A program made the position numbers and the translations under genes. The notes under the pieces were generated by a model that saw nothing but the letters and a program-made list of their open reading frames with translations, was not told the origin of the DNA and searched no databases. Positions 9,701 through 19,032 of a DNA stretch of 64,000 nucleotides are shown here, piece after piece; within the stretch, counting starts at the first letter, position 1, and the number at the start of each line of letters is the position of its first letter. The DNA is from F23-D06 sp947165685. GTDB lineage: Bacteria > Bacteroidota > Bacteroidia > Bacteroidales > WCHB1-69. Where the stretch lies: NCBI GenBank assembly GCA_947165685.1, contig CAMVBK010000012.1, positions 1-64,000 of the forward strand, in the 5' to 3' direction.

Positions 9701-12700
9701 ATATTGATGTTCGTCACGTTGGCAGTATAGACCTGCTCCCCATTGTAGAGAATGCGGTCGGTGAAATGACGGCCTACGACGTTGCCCGGACCATTGTTGC
9801 GCACCGTCCAAGTCACACGAGCAACCGCGTTCGGATCTACGGTGTCGGGCACATGGATATCCGTGACCGTCATGTCAGGCAGAAGCACCGTGAAAGGCCG
9901 CGCCATGACATTGTTGCCTTCATAGGTGTACTCGAAAATGCTGCCCTGATCATCTGTATTTACAAAAAGATACCAAAGGCCGCCCTCCAAATCCGTCGGT
10001 ATGCCGACGGCTATCTCTCTCGTATAGGAGGAGTCCGCCGCCAAAGTGCCGCTGCGGCCGATCTTCCTTAGTACACGGGCAGTGTTCTTATTAAAGACAG
10101 AATCGCGGTTGATATAGAAGCCGTCATACCAGTGGTTGCCATACGTGGGGCTGCTGCCATTGTTCTTCACTGTCCACACAATATTACATGTAGCATTCAC
10201 ATCCACCGAGTCCGACATAACGACGGAAGTGACAATCAGGTCAGCAGGCGGCGTGAGCGTCACAGTCAGCGGATGCTCGGAAACACCGATATTGTTCTCA
10301 TTGAAGAGTCCTTCGTAAACCTCATCGTTGTTGTCAGTGATAATGAAGAAACGGTAGTCGCCCATGTAGTCAATGGGAATGGTCACCTGCGCGTTGTTGG
10401 TGTAGCTGCTGTCAACGAGGAGGTTCCCGTTGTGTCGATAGGTTCCCACGCGCCAGGCATCCACCGTGCTGAGCATGGTGTCGGAGGTGAGATAGACCAC
10501 ATCGTACCAGGGGCCCATAGCCGCAGCCTCGCCTTGATTGGTGACAGTCCACGACAACGGAATGGTGCTGCCCGAGAATGTGTTGGCGGGATGCGCCACG
10601 CTGCTCACCGCCAGGTCGGGTGACGGTGGCGGCAGGATGTTCAGTACCACGTAGAAGAAGTTGTCCATACCATGGAAATGGCCGAATCCGTTACCATATT
10701 CAGAGGAAACGACCTCCTCCATATCACGACTATGGCAAAAACCATTCAGATAAGGATAAGGGTTGCCGGTGAGGCTCGGTGTGTAGGGGTTCGGGGCGGA
10801 ACCACCAGCGGGTTCGAAATCGATATCGTAAGCATCATGTTGGTTGGCGATGACAAATAGGTAGTAATTACCCATAATTCCTTCGGGTAGGGTAACCGTT
10901 GCTGTGTTGGTGTAAGACTCGCCTGGATTCAAAACCTGCAGGTTGGCGACAGTGGCCAAATTGATGTCCTGATTGTAGTTGAATTCTCTCACATCCGCAT
11001 CGCGTACGAGCCAGATGCGGTCGTTCCAGCTTTGTCCGGGGGGCGTGCCGCCCTCCCCGTCGTTGGTCACTGTCCATGTCACCGTCATTGTCTGCGAGGC
11101 TATCGGCGTGGAGGTGGTGATGGCGCTCACGTGCAGATCGGGCAGCGGATTCACCCGCAGGGTCATCACCGGGCTGCTCTTGCTGATGCACTCGTTCCAG
11201 GCCACCACTTTCCAGCGATAGTACTTGCCTCGTTCATAGGCGGGCAACTGCACATTGCTCAATCCTGCAAAGCTCAGACCAGACCGGGTCGGAGTTTCAG
11301 GCTCGGTGCCGTCGGCGGCCCAAAGGTAGAAGTCGTAGGAGGTGGCCTCCGGCAGGGCCGTCCAACTGAACGACACACCATTTTGATAGACGACATCGCT
11401 GTCGGCGGGCAGCATCACCGTGAAATTGGACAACGTGTCCAAAACACTCGGATCGCAAATAGTCTGGAAATTGGAGGGGATGGAGGCGATGCTCATCGCC
11501 CCTTCGCCGCACACGGCACGCACCTTGGCGCTGTAGTTGCGGTTGAAGGTAAGCCCCGAAAGGGTGCAGGTAGTGTCGCTGACCGTCAGCGTGCCGGACT
11601 CCTCACCCACGACACCGTAGATGACGACCCACTGGCTTTCCGTACCGAGCGGATGCCAGCTCAGATGAGCACTGTTGGTGGTGATGTTGTCAGCGTGCAA
11701 ACCGACCACCGACGGACAGTCACTGAATTCCTGCGCTTCCGAACAGCCGATATCCACCACACTCTGCAATCTCGGATTCCCATAAAAATCGAGACTGTCA
11801 GCGATTCCTTCCGAATTGCCCGCGTTGACACATGACGAGGTAGGGTGCAGCTGGAAGTCCCCGTTCTCCGGGTCGATAAAGCGCACGTAGTACTGCGACT
11901 GATCAAAACCGTCGTTGGTGGATGCGAGATTGATGTTATTCGTACCGGAAACGCCACCTTCAACGGCACAGTAGTTGAAAGTGCCTGTCCCGTAAATATT
12001 ATTGACGGCATAATTCTTCTTGTTACCCCAAATGATATTGTTGGTGGCATTGAGGGTGCCGGAGTTGCGGTAAAGGCCGCCACCTTCTGATGTGGCGCTG
12101 TTGTTCACAACATCACAGTTTACCATAGTGACGTATCCGGCCAAATAGATACCGCCGCCGCGGCCCGCTAAATTATTGTGAACAAGACAGTTGGACAACT
12201 GACTGTTATTTTGGCAATAGATACCGCCGCCATAATAGCGGGGATTGGTATTGTGACTAATCTCCGAATGACTGATATTCAAACAGTTGCCATAGATTCC
12301 TGCACCATAACCGTCCAAATAGCCGCTGTTCTGGAAGCTGTTGTAACGAATCGTGCAATGGCGGATTTGGGTCGTCCATCCAGTGGTGTTGTTAGTACCA
12401 CCCGAGACATAAATGCCAGCGCCATACTTGCTTTGCCAAGTACTGCTGGAAGGAGTCTTGAGATAATAGAGGTAGTTGTTTTGCACGATACAGTTGCTCA
12501 AAGTGGAGTAACTTTGCATATAGACACCGACACCGTTGTCATAATAGGCACCGTTCTGGATGGTGAAGCCATCCCAGGTCACCGCCGTGCTTTCGGAGAA
12601 GCTGTTCGGTTGGTAGAGCACACGCCGCATGTTCTGGCCGTCAAGGATAGTGGCGTTCGTAGAAAAGTCACGCTGCGCGAGATCGAAAGTCTCCGGTTCG

Positions 12701-15700
12701 TTGCCCGCAAATCCGCCATACGCATTCACCCCTTCTATCATCGTGAAAGCCTTATCGGAAGCGGTGTTGCCATAGTATGTGCCTGCGGCCACCCAGACAT
12801 CCGCGCCGTAGGTCTTGGCGATCAAGAGGGCATCAACGATGGAGGAAGTGGCATTCTCCCAACTGTTGCCAATTTGCAATCCGGCACCCTGCTCAGTCAC
12901 ATAGACGACATGACCGTACTGGGGCAGCGTGATGCCTGTGTATTCCGACTCATAACATCCCAAGTCGATAATATCCTGTTGGACTCGGTCATTGCCGGCC
13001 AAGTCGATGGAACCGGCAACGGTGTTGTCACCACGGTTCACACAAGGCGAAACGTTCGTCAGCCGCCAGTCGGCATTCTCCGGACCGTCGAATGCACCCA
13101 CGGAATCCGAAGGCTGGACAAAGTTCGGATAGAACGGACTGCTGCCAACATTCCCCGACAAGAGGATGAGGTTGTTCTCCCCCATCACACCGCCTTCCAC
13201 CGCAGAATGGTGGCACGCAGTATTATTGAGAACGTTGGCAATCTCCCCGTTGTTGCGGTTGCCCCAGATGATACAGTTCACCACATTGGGCAAATAGGAA
13301 GCGTATGTGGATGTCGTCCCCACAAGCCCCGCGCCTATGCTGGCACCCGTGCCGCTGCTGGCATTGTTCACGATGGTGCAACCGAAGACATCAGAGCGGT
13401 CGGCGAGAATGCCGGATGCGCCTGACCCTGAGGTATTATTGGCTATCAGACAGTTATAAACCTTGCTACGATCCGAGGATATACCGCCGCAAGTGGTTCC
13501 TGCCGTGTTGTGGGTGATTATACTGTGAGAGATGACACCTTCGGAGAGGCTCAGGCCACCGCTGCCGTTAGCCGCAGTATTATGGGTGATCACACAATTT
13601 TGGATGGAAACATTTCTGTCCAGATCCACGCCGCCGCCGGATTGACCGGCGCTGTTGTATGAGATGATACAATTAATAAGAAAGATGCTGTCATAGGTGC
13701 CATATTGATATCCATCGCCGTAAATCGCACCGCCATAGCCGTTGGCATGGTTGTGGGTGATGACGCAGTTCGAAAGCGTGGAGTTGGATTTCAGATTGGC
13801 GGCACCGCCACCGTATGTGGATCCGGTGTAGTTGCCGTTGCGGAGAGTGAGCCCATCCCATACTGTGCGATGGGTAAAACTTCCCGGCTGGTTCAGCACA
13901 CGACGGGCATTACCGCCGTCCAAGGCCGTGACATGCGCCGACAAATCGCGCTGCGAAAGATCGAAAGTCTCTGGCTCATTGCCCTCAAAACCGCCATATA
14001 CGTTCACACCGTCATGCATCGTGAAAGCACTGATTGCCATCGTGTCACCATAATAGACACCCTCGGCAACCCAAACATCGGCGTTGTACATTTCAGCAAG
14101 ACCCAAAGCAAGATTGAGATCACCGGTGGCATTATCCCAACTGCTGCCATCGTGAGTGCCACCGCCGTTCTGGGTGACGTAAATGATATTGCCGTATGCA
14201 GGCAGCGGATGTCCGTAGTAATCAGACTCATAACAACCCAAATCCACCGTATCATGTTTGACACGCGACTGGAAGTCCAGGTCGGCGTTGTTGTAGATGG
14301 TCACCAGACTGTTGGATCCCCTGTTTGCAAAGACGGAACCCTGCAAGAAGCGCCAGTTGGGGTATGGCGTGGCATCCAAATACCCCACGGTAGCCGATGG
14401 GGTCACGAATTTGGGGGCAAACAGCCCGCCAAACACACTATCGGGAAGAATCATCACATTGTTCGTACCGGCGTAACCGTCTTCCACCGCGCTATAAGTG
14501 CAGGTCAAGACATTTCCATTGTCATCAATGCTGCTCACAGCACCTGCGGTGGTACGGTTGCCCCACAAGATACAGTTGGCTATCTTATACATATAGCTGG
14601 CCCTAATGCCCGCACCACTGGAAACGGCCTCATTGTTCACGATGGTATTGTTCTCCAAAAGCGTATAGGAGGACGAATTGTAAATTCCACCGCCAACATC
14701 AGCAGTATTGTTGGCTATCAAGCAGTTAGACAAAGCCGCATAATTGCTGTTGGAATTGTCGATATAGACTCCCCCGCCATTCTTGGTCGCACGGTTGTGG
14801 GTGAATTCGCAGTGCATGACCATAGCATACGAGGTGTACATGCCGCCACCGCCATTGTTATAGTTGTTCCCATTGGCCCAATTGCCTCTGAAGCGACAGT
14901 TCTCAATGACAGAGGACGTCGTATATACACCACCGCCGCTGGCTGCCGTGTTGTTGATAATCTCGCTGTTATATAAATATACATTATATTTCAATAGCGC
15001 ACCGCCACCATAGCCGGTGGTCTTGCCGTTTCGGAGCGTCACACCGTCCAACACGGTCGCCACAGCGAAATTTTCAAGCTGTTCGACCACGCGTTGGCTG
15101 TGCTGACCGTCAAGAATGGTAGGATGGGCGTACAAGTCACGCTGCGAGAGTTCCGTTTCGTTACCCGCAAAGCTGCCATAGACATTCACCCCATCCGCCA
15201 AGGTGAACGCGCTCGCAGAAACACTGTCGCCGTAGTAGGTACCATAGGCAATCCACACGTCCGGGGAAGTGCCGTAAATGCCCCGAATGACAGCGGCGGT
15301 GCTCAACGCCCAGTTAAGGTCGCCAGTCGCGTCTGCCCAGCTCGCGCCATCGCCTGTGCCGCCCACATTGACGTAAATGCGCGAGTAGTTGCTCGCCAGC
15401 GTGGTGAAGCGTCTCTCCAACCACGGACTTTGGTCGCCACCGCACAACGAACGGATGCGTACCGTGTATTCGGTGTTGTGCACCAGCCCCGTCAGCTCAC
15501 AAGTCGTACCCGTGACCGGCACAGTGACAAACTCATCGTCCTGTGAACGCTTGTACTGCAACTCCACTCCACTGGCCCCGTTGCCGGACGTGAACTGGAG
15601 CTGCGCCGTGGAATTCGTCACACCCATCACTACGAGATTGGCACGATCACATTCCGCAGTGATGCACTGTCCAGGAATGCGCAAGTTGTTGCGATACCTT

Positions 15701-17085
15701 ATCGGATTACCGCTGCTTCCCAAATTGTTGGGATCTATGTCGGAAGAGTAATTGCTTGCGTACATGCTCAGTTTTCCGGAAGAGTGGGCGTAGAAGACAT
15801 TGCCGTATGAGTTCGTGCTGCCCGTGTTGTCGTCAAAAGCCACCACCAGATTGTCGGTACCGTTGTACTCAAAAGCTGAGTCGAACGGTATCCAAAACCA
15901 AAAGTTCTCTCCCGTATTGTTGAATTCCACCTCTCCGGAATAGACCAAGGTCAGGTCGCTCTGCGGGACCCAGTCACTGCCGTTGGAGAAACCGGTCTTG
16001 TTCGTGTGACCCAAGTAGATGTCCACATTGCGGACAACAGGGTAAGCATAATAATATTGCAGCGAAATGCCATTGATACTCTTGGAAACACCTATCTCAT
16101 TCGCCATGAATAGCTGCTGGGAATAGCTGTATTTGTAACTCATGACATTCGGAATGCCATAACAAGTGGTGGGATTTGTGAAATTTCCGATGGCTACAGG
16201 ATCGGTGTAGCCGCCAGAGCATTCGGTGGAAAAGGAAGTACTGAGGTAATCAGAATAGCCGTCACCACAAAGCGTACGCACCCGCACCTGATAATCCGTC
16301 TGTGGCTGCAGACCTGTAAGCATCAGGGATTCGTCCGTGGTGTTGGCGGCGGCAATCGTCCAACCTGCGGCTCCAAAAGCCTTGTAGGAGACCTCGTAAG
16401 GATGCGGCAGCTCAGAATATCCCTGCCGCCATGTCACGAATGCGGAGCTACCCACAATTTCAGAGACGGCGAGGTGGCGAGGACGGCATGTGTCTTGGTA
16501 AGTAAACGTAAATGTGGTCTTCGGAGTGAAGTTCTGGCGGGATCCGGTGGTAATGTAAGCCCCGCCACTGTAGCTGTTATAGTTATACAAACTTCCGTAT
16601 TGGGAGCTGATGCCGTAGAACTGCGCACTTGCGTAGGCACCCGTGGTTGTCGTGGCTATTTCCAACAACAAGTTGCCTCCGTTATAGACAAAAGGCTGAT
16701 CCAAAAGAATAGTCAACGTATTGTCAGTCGCAACCGACAATGTGCCAGTGTAGAGTGTGGTAAGCGAATCGGTCAGGAAGTAATTGTTCGAGAACGCGGT
16801 GGATGACGTAATTCCGAGCTTCACTTCGAAAATGGAGGTCCACGCCCTCCACGGCTGGTTTTTCAAGTGAAACGTGATAGCAGAAATATTCGACTCCTCC
16901 ATATCAGCAAGCATCCATTCAGGATAGATCACCTGGTCTTTTAGAAAGTAGTCTGCATTGCTGCCGTCAAAGGGCACGCTGGTACTGTATTCTGTGCCGT
17001 CCGCCACCGTAAGCGTGGACTGGGCATGCGACCATCCAAAAAACAATGTCACAAAAAGGGTCAGCAGGAGTAAACTTTTTTTCAT
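6784..17085 (-). CDS. 3433-residue secreted beta-helix / fibronectin III / CARDB repeat protein
   Basis: The start at 17085 (MKKSLLLLTLF, signal peptide ending GWSHAQ) is preferred over an in-frame ATG 60 bases upstream because it begins a normal signal peptide. Domains in order: a beta-sandwich module and fibronectin III (to about 300), a second such pair (to about 580), three parallel beta-helix blocks of about 400 residues each, starting at IYVNVGGTGDGASW, IIYVTQNGGGTHDGSSW and VVYVTEQGAG, with many NCIIWGN and GGGxY turns as in Pmp-like helices, then fibronectin III modules (about 1790-1980). Nine CARDB modules (PDLxVTxV, then WTVxNxG) run from about 1980 to 3135. A final region of about 300 residues ends without a recognisable T9SS sorting domain. 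It is the first gene of the secreted-protein run and has its own -7 element about 100 bases upstream. A surface adhesin or matrix role is inferred. Confidence 0.9.
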   Translation of the reverse strand: MKKSLLLLTLFVTLFFGWSHAQSTLTVADGTEYSTSVPFDGSNADYFLKDQVIYPEWMLADMEESNISAITFHLKNQPWRAWTSIFEVKLGITSSTAFSNNYFLTDSLTTLYTGTLSVATDNTLTILLDQPFVYNGGNLLLEIATTTTGAYASAQFYGISSQYGSLYNYNSYSGGAYITTGSRQNFTPKTTFTFTYQDTCRPRHLAVSEIVGSSAFVTWRQGYSELPHPYEVSYKAFGAAGWTIAAANTTDESLMLTGLQPQTDYQVRVRTLCGDGYSDYLSTSFSTECSGGYTDPVAIGNFTNPTTCYGIPNVMSYKYSYSQQLFMANEIGVSKSINGISLQYYYAYPVVRNVDIYLGHTNKTGFSNGSDWVPQSDLTLVYSGEVEFNNTGENFWFWIPFDSAFEYNGTDNLVVAFDDNTGSTNSYGNVFYAHSSGKLSMYASNYSSDIDPNNLGSSGNPIRYRNNLRIPGQCITAECDRANLVVMGVTNSTAQLQFTSGNGASGVELQYKRSQDDEFVTVPVTGTTCELTGLVHNTEYTVRIRSLCGGDQSPWLERRFTTLASNYSRIYVNVGGTGDGASWADATGDLNWALSTAAVIRGIYGTSPDVWIAYGTYYGDSVSASAFTLADGVNVYGSFAGNETELSQRDLYAHPTILDGQHSQRVVEQLENFAVATVLDGVTLRNGKTTGYGGGALLKYNVYLYNSEIINNTAASGGGVYTTSSVIENCRFRGNWANGNNYNNGGGGMYTSYAMVMHCEFTHNRATKNGGGVYIDNSNSNYAALSNCLIANNTADVGGGIYNSSSYTLLENNTIVNNEAVSSGAGIRASYMYKIANCILWGNRTTAGAVSSIDDNGNVLTCTYSAVEDGYAGTNNVMILPDSVFGGLFAPKFVTPSATVGYLDATPYPNWRFLQGSVFANRGSNSLVTIYNNADLDFQSRVKHDTVDLGCYESDYYGHPLPAYGNIIYVTQNGGGTHDGSSWDNATGDLNLALGLAEMYNADVWVAEGVYYGDTMAISAFTMHDGVNVYGGFEGNEPETFDLSQRDLSAHVTALDGGNARRVLNQPGSFTHRTVWDGLTLRNGNYTGSTYGGGAANLKSNSTLSNCVITHNHANGYGGAIYGDGYQYGTYDSIFLINCIISYNSAGQSGGGVDLDRNVSIQNCVITHNTAANGSGGLSLSEGVISHSIITHNTAGTTCGGISSDRSKVYNCLIANNTSGSGASGILADRSDVFGCTIVNNASSGTGASIGAGLVGTTSTYASYLPNVVNCIIWGNRNNGEIANVLNNTACHHSAVEGGVMGENNLILLSGNVGSSPFYPNFVQPSDSVGAFDGPENADWRLTNVSPCVNRGDNTVAGSIDLAGNDRVQQDIIDLGCYESEYTGITLPQYGHVVYVTEQGAGLQIGNSWENATSSIVDALLIAKTYGADVWVAAGTYYGNTASDKAFTMIEGVNAYGGFAGNEPETFDLAQRDFSTNATILDGQNMRRVLYQPNSFSESTAVTWDGFTIQNGAYYDNGVGVYMQSYSTLSNCIVQNNYLYYLKTPSSSTWQSKYGAGIYVSGGTNNTTGWTTQIRHCTIRYNSFQNSGYLDGYGAGIYGNCLNISHSEISHNTNPRYYGGGIYCQNNSQLSNCLVHNNLAGRGGGIYLAGYVTMVNCDVVNNSATSEGGGLYRNSGTLNATNNIIWGNKKNYAVNNIYGTGTFNYCAVEGGVSGTNNINLASTNDGFDQSQYYVRFIDPENGDFQLHPTSSCVNAGNSEGIADSLDFYGNPRLQSVVDIGCSEAQEFSDCPSVVGLHADNITTNSAHLSWHPLGTESQWVVIYGVVGEESGTLTVSDTTCTLSGLTFNRNYSAKVRAVCGEGAMSIASIPSNFQTICDPSVLDTLSNFTVMLPADSDVVYQNGVSFSWTALPEATSYDFYLWAADGTEPETPTRSGLSFAGLSNVQLPAYERGKYYRWKVVAWNECISKSSPVMTLRVNPLPDLHVSAITTSTPIASQTMTVTWTVTNDGEGGTPPGQSWNDRIWLVRDADVREFNYNQDINLATVANLQVLNPGESYTNTATVTLPEGIMGNYYLFVIANQHDAYDIDFEPAGGSAPNPYTPSLTGNPYPYLNGFCHSRDMEEVVSSEYGNGFGHFHGMDNFFYVVLNILPPPSPDLAVSSVAHPANTFSGSTIPLSWTVTNQGEAAAMGPWYDVVYLTSDTMLSTVDAWRVGTYRHNGNLLVDSSYTNNAQVTIPIDYMGDYRFFIITDNNDEVYEGLFNENNIGVSEHPLTVTLTPPADLIVTSVVMSDSVDVNATCNIVWTVKNNGSSPTYGNHWYDGFYINRDSVFNKNTARVLRKIGRSGTLAADSSYTREIAVGIPTDLEGGLWYLFVNTDDQGSIFEYTYEGNNVMARPFTVLLPDMTVTDIHVPDTVDPNAVARVTWTVRNNGPGNVVGRHFTDRILYNGEQVYTANVTNINIAAGDSMVRSANVQLPCTQGDATLSAVTDVTENVLESDENNNTLSVPLNILTPDLTVTGVSLSDESWSGTPVAVTYTLVNNSDMPVSGTVTDRIYFSQQAVDYADGDLAGAHTHALTLAPGESETFTFTVNVPNGISGQYYCHVNGNATGSVCETNPDNNFGHSAAVNVQLSPWPDIVVTNVMVEGPVNLGGTFPLEYTIANQGTATLHYAGENTKFYYSTSATQYDSNHLLLTQMDYLNIPAGGEETFTAYLTLPVNEAPHLYYIHVVADATDLIYEHTGENNNTAVSNGFLAMVYQLDLVAMEIDGPDAVEWGQTATYRLRVRNNSAVPTLAHQWKDALYVSADQVLQDDDHLMQLIGHQTTLNAGEDYWVNFNVIIPYGTPSTAYLLGFADFNNNNPDINIFNNSVVKTLTVSSVPTPDIAVTEAVLLGNVVAGQSTRLAYTVTNVGEQDVSQQTWSDKVFLSADSSYGNEDIELITNSFPNVTLPQGGSYTDTLTFTVPLPYSGSMYLILKTNANNNPYEVNTDNNTATLPVNVILTDPGDLVVTDITSESIVQSGSLLHVSWNVQNIGDNLLEGNGLRSLLYISTNTVFDANDRLVGNVVTPSIQLNPGDMVAQTLECRISGLAEGEYYLIVKTDVTNAFYEVDETNNTGCSLEPFAVTLRPLPFNTDVADVLYNDTPSDFKMDVGDNLNQTVRVHLTSEDSLAGAMNMIYATYNGMGDNLNYTYSTIGQYTANPELYIPSTKPGYYGVNVYGSTPAGDEQNAVIRADILTFELRSVDADHGGNTGVVTVELTGSRFRPDMRVCLRNAGDTICADTLLYVNYYKAFARFDLTGRMPGLYDVSAENFCEGESVLTDGFEIRQGTPDGLAYNLIFPSSPRANRNIVMMLEFGNTGNLDLHDQVLEITSMGGCPIALTPEGVTAGETTLLVPLNIEGQPQGLLRPGSYGTINIYGYTSGGLVFTIKHVNQ

Positions 17086-17186
17086 ACTCATAAATCCAAA
17101 TGTCCAAAAATAGGAAAATAGAAAATGTTGTGTTTTATGTATCAATTAGTTACAGAAAAACACTACACCATTTTTCTTTACAACGG

Positions 17187-17194
17187 CAAAAATA
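17187..17194 (-). promoter_or_regulatory. -7 promoter element TATTTTTG for the giant secreted-protein operon
   Basis: Matches the Bacteroidota -7 consensus TAnnTTTG and lies about 100 bases upstream of the 3433-residue protein's start. No convincing -33 TTTG at normal spacing was seen. The leader between it and the ATG is about 95 bases. Confidence 0.6.
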
Positions 17195-17301
17195 ACATTT
17201 ACACAAATGTAAGAAATAAAGGATTTATGAAAACTTATTAACAGAAACAGACCGAAGAGACAATGCGCACATCGTCTCCACAGGGCGTAACGACTTTGCT
17301 T

Positions 17302-18963
17302 TTACCTGAACCGCCGCACCACCGCCGCGACGATGCTATAGAGCAACGCCATGAATGTCAGCACGATGGCGATCCGGGCAATGTAGTCGCCGTGTTTCAC
17401 GTAAAAAGTCTCATCGGATTTGGCATACACGGTGGCTTTGATGGCCGTGCGCTCGTCGTAGTTCGTTTTCTCCAACACCCGCCCCAGTGGGTCGATGATG
17501 CCGGAGAAGCCGCCGTTGGCCGCACGAAGGATGTAGCGGCGCGTCTCAATGGCCCGCAGCCGCGACATCTCGAAGTGCTGCCGGTGCCCCGGACTGTCGT
17601 CCCACCACGAGTCGTTGGTGATGACCGCCAGCACGTTGGCGCCGTTCTTCACGAAACGGCTCATCACCTCGCCATACACCGATTCGTAGCAGATGCCTGT
17701 GCCGACACCCACGGGTGTGCCGTTCACGTCAATCGTGAAGACCCGCTGCATCGTGTCGGTACCTAAGGAACTGTTGGAGCCGCCCAACTGGATCAGAGCT
17801 TCCTCTAAGAATCCGAAAACCTTCGGGAAGGGCATCTTCTCCACCCCCGGCACCAAACGGCTCTTGTGGTAGTGCCCCACCAAGCCGTTCCTGTTGTAAA
17901 AACCCGCCGTGTTGTAGAATTCCATGAACATGCCGGGCTGCACCTCCTGTGACACGGGCGAAATCCTGTGGTCGGAGATGCCTACGGTGGATAGTCCTAA
18001 CACGAAGTTGAGACTTGGGAAGCGTTTGATGGTGCTGTCTATCAAGGCGAAACCTTCGAAGCGGGTGTCCCCTTCCATGAAAGTCTTGTTCCGCAGGACG
18101 TTCATGTCGATGGTGTGCGCGATGGCGGATTCGGGGGTGATGACGAGGTTTGTTTTCTCGTTGAGGTACGGCTTCGCCACATCCAAAACCCGCTGGATTT
18201 CCTGCGTGTTCGTGAGGCTGTACTCCTCCTTCCACGGATCGGTGTTCTGCTGTACGACGACCGCCTCGATGGGACGCGGTTTGGTGGTCATTCTAAGTTC
18301 ACCATCCCAGTAATAAAAGAGAGAGGCCAAAAGGGGCAGAATGAAACTGGCAGCGAAAATGCCAATAATGATTTTCTTTGGCCGATCTTTCTTCTCGTTT
18401 CGAAATACAAGTTCTTGGTAAATCAAGAAGTTGACGATGAGGATCCAAGCCGTGCCGCCTAACGCGCCTGTAATGCAGTACCATTGTACCAGCCAAGGCG
18501 TGGAGGCGAAGGCGTTGCCTAGATTGAGCCAGGGCCACGTCAGGTCCCAGTTGAGGTGCAAGTACTCGAAAGAAATCCAAAAGGAAATTAATAATAGAAG
18601 TTGTAAGAATCTGTTTTTCACTTGTTTGCGGCAGGCATGCCAGGCAGAGAAGGTGAGCGTCTGCAGCAGCGCGTTCAGGATGACGGCCGCCGCCGCGCCA
18701 GGCACCGTGCAGTAGGCAATCCAGTAGGTGGTGATCAGGTTGAAAACGAAGAACGCGGGGTAGAACAGCAGGATGCCGCGCCCGAAGGCGTTGCGCTTGC
18801 CCTCCTGCAAGGAGATTTCGCTCAGCGAGAACAGGGGAATGAGGGCGAAAAACACAAGGAAGACGAATCCGTGCGCATACCACGGAAGCGCCAGAAGCAC
18901 TCCACCCAACACACTGAGGGCTAATTTAATGTACCATTTGTTCTTGTTCATAATCCATTTCAT
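17302..18963 (-). CDS. lnt: Apolipoprotein N-acyltransferase
   Basis: Transfers a third acyl chain from phospholipid to the N-terminal cysteine of lipoproteins at the inner membrane. 553 residues. Several N-terminal membrane segments (first about residues 10-45) are followed by a CN-hydrolase domain from about 225. The Glu-Lys-Cys triad is visible: Glu in VITPESAI, Lys in HYHKSRLVPG and Cys in GTGICYESVYGE. A C-terminal membrane segment precedes the basic tail VVRRFR. An alternative ATG four codons in (18951) is equally acceptable. It follows dsbD on the same strand after about 70 bases. The window encodes several lipoproteins (gldH, the DUF4878 protein, the M3 peptidase) that would be substrates. 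Confidence 0.93.
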   Translation of the reverse strand: MKWIMNKNKWYIKLALSVLGGVLLALPWYAHGFVFLVFFALIPLFSLSEISLQEGKRNAFGRGILLFYPAFFVFNLITTYWIAYCTVPGAAAAVILNALLQTLTFSAWHACRKQVKNRFLQLLLLISFWISFEYLHLNWDLTWPWLNLGNAFASTPWLVQWYCITGALGGTAWILIVNFLIYQELVFRNEKKDRPKKIIIGIFAASFILPLLASLFYYWDGELRMTTKPRPIEAVVVQQNTDPWKEEYSLTNTQEIQRVLDVAKPYLNEKTNLVITPESAIAHTIDMNVLRNKTFMEGDTRFEGFALIDSTIKRFPSLNFVLGLSTVGISDHRISPVSQEVQPGMFMEFYNTAGFYNRNGLVGHYHKSRLVPGVEKMPFPKVFGFLEEALIQLGGSNSSLGTDTMQRVFTIDVNGTPVGVGTGICYESVYGEVMSRFVKNGANVLAVITNDSWWDDSPGHRQHFEMSRLRAIETRRYILRAANGGFSGIIDPLGRVLEKTNYDERTAIKATVYAKSDETFYVKHGDYIARIAIVLTFMALLYSIVAAVVRRFR

Positions 18964-18976
18964 TAACGCAGCACCA

Positions 18977-19012
18977 TTCCGCCGCCGACGTTAGGAGGCG
19001 GCGGAACCTCCT
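18977..19012. promoter_or_regulatory. Two mutually exclusive GC-rich hairpins between dsbD and lnt
   Basis: TTCCGCCGCC (18977-18986) pairs with GGCGGCGGAA (18997-19006). Alternatively AGGAGG (18993-18998) pairs with CCTCCT (19007-19012). The arms overlap, so only one can form. No T-run follows on the minus strand. It could be an attenuator, an mRNA processing site or a copy of a palindromic repeat family. Confidence 0.4.
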
Positions 19013-19032
19013 ACTTGCAAGAGAACGTGTTA

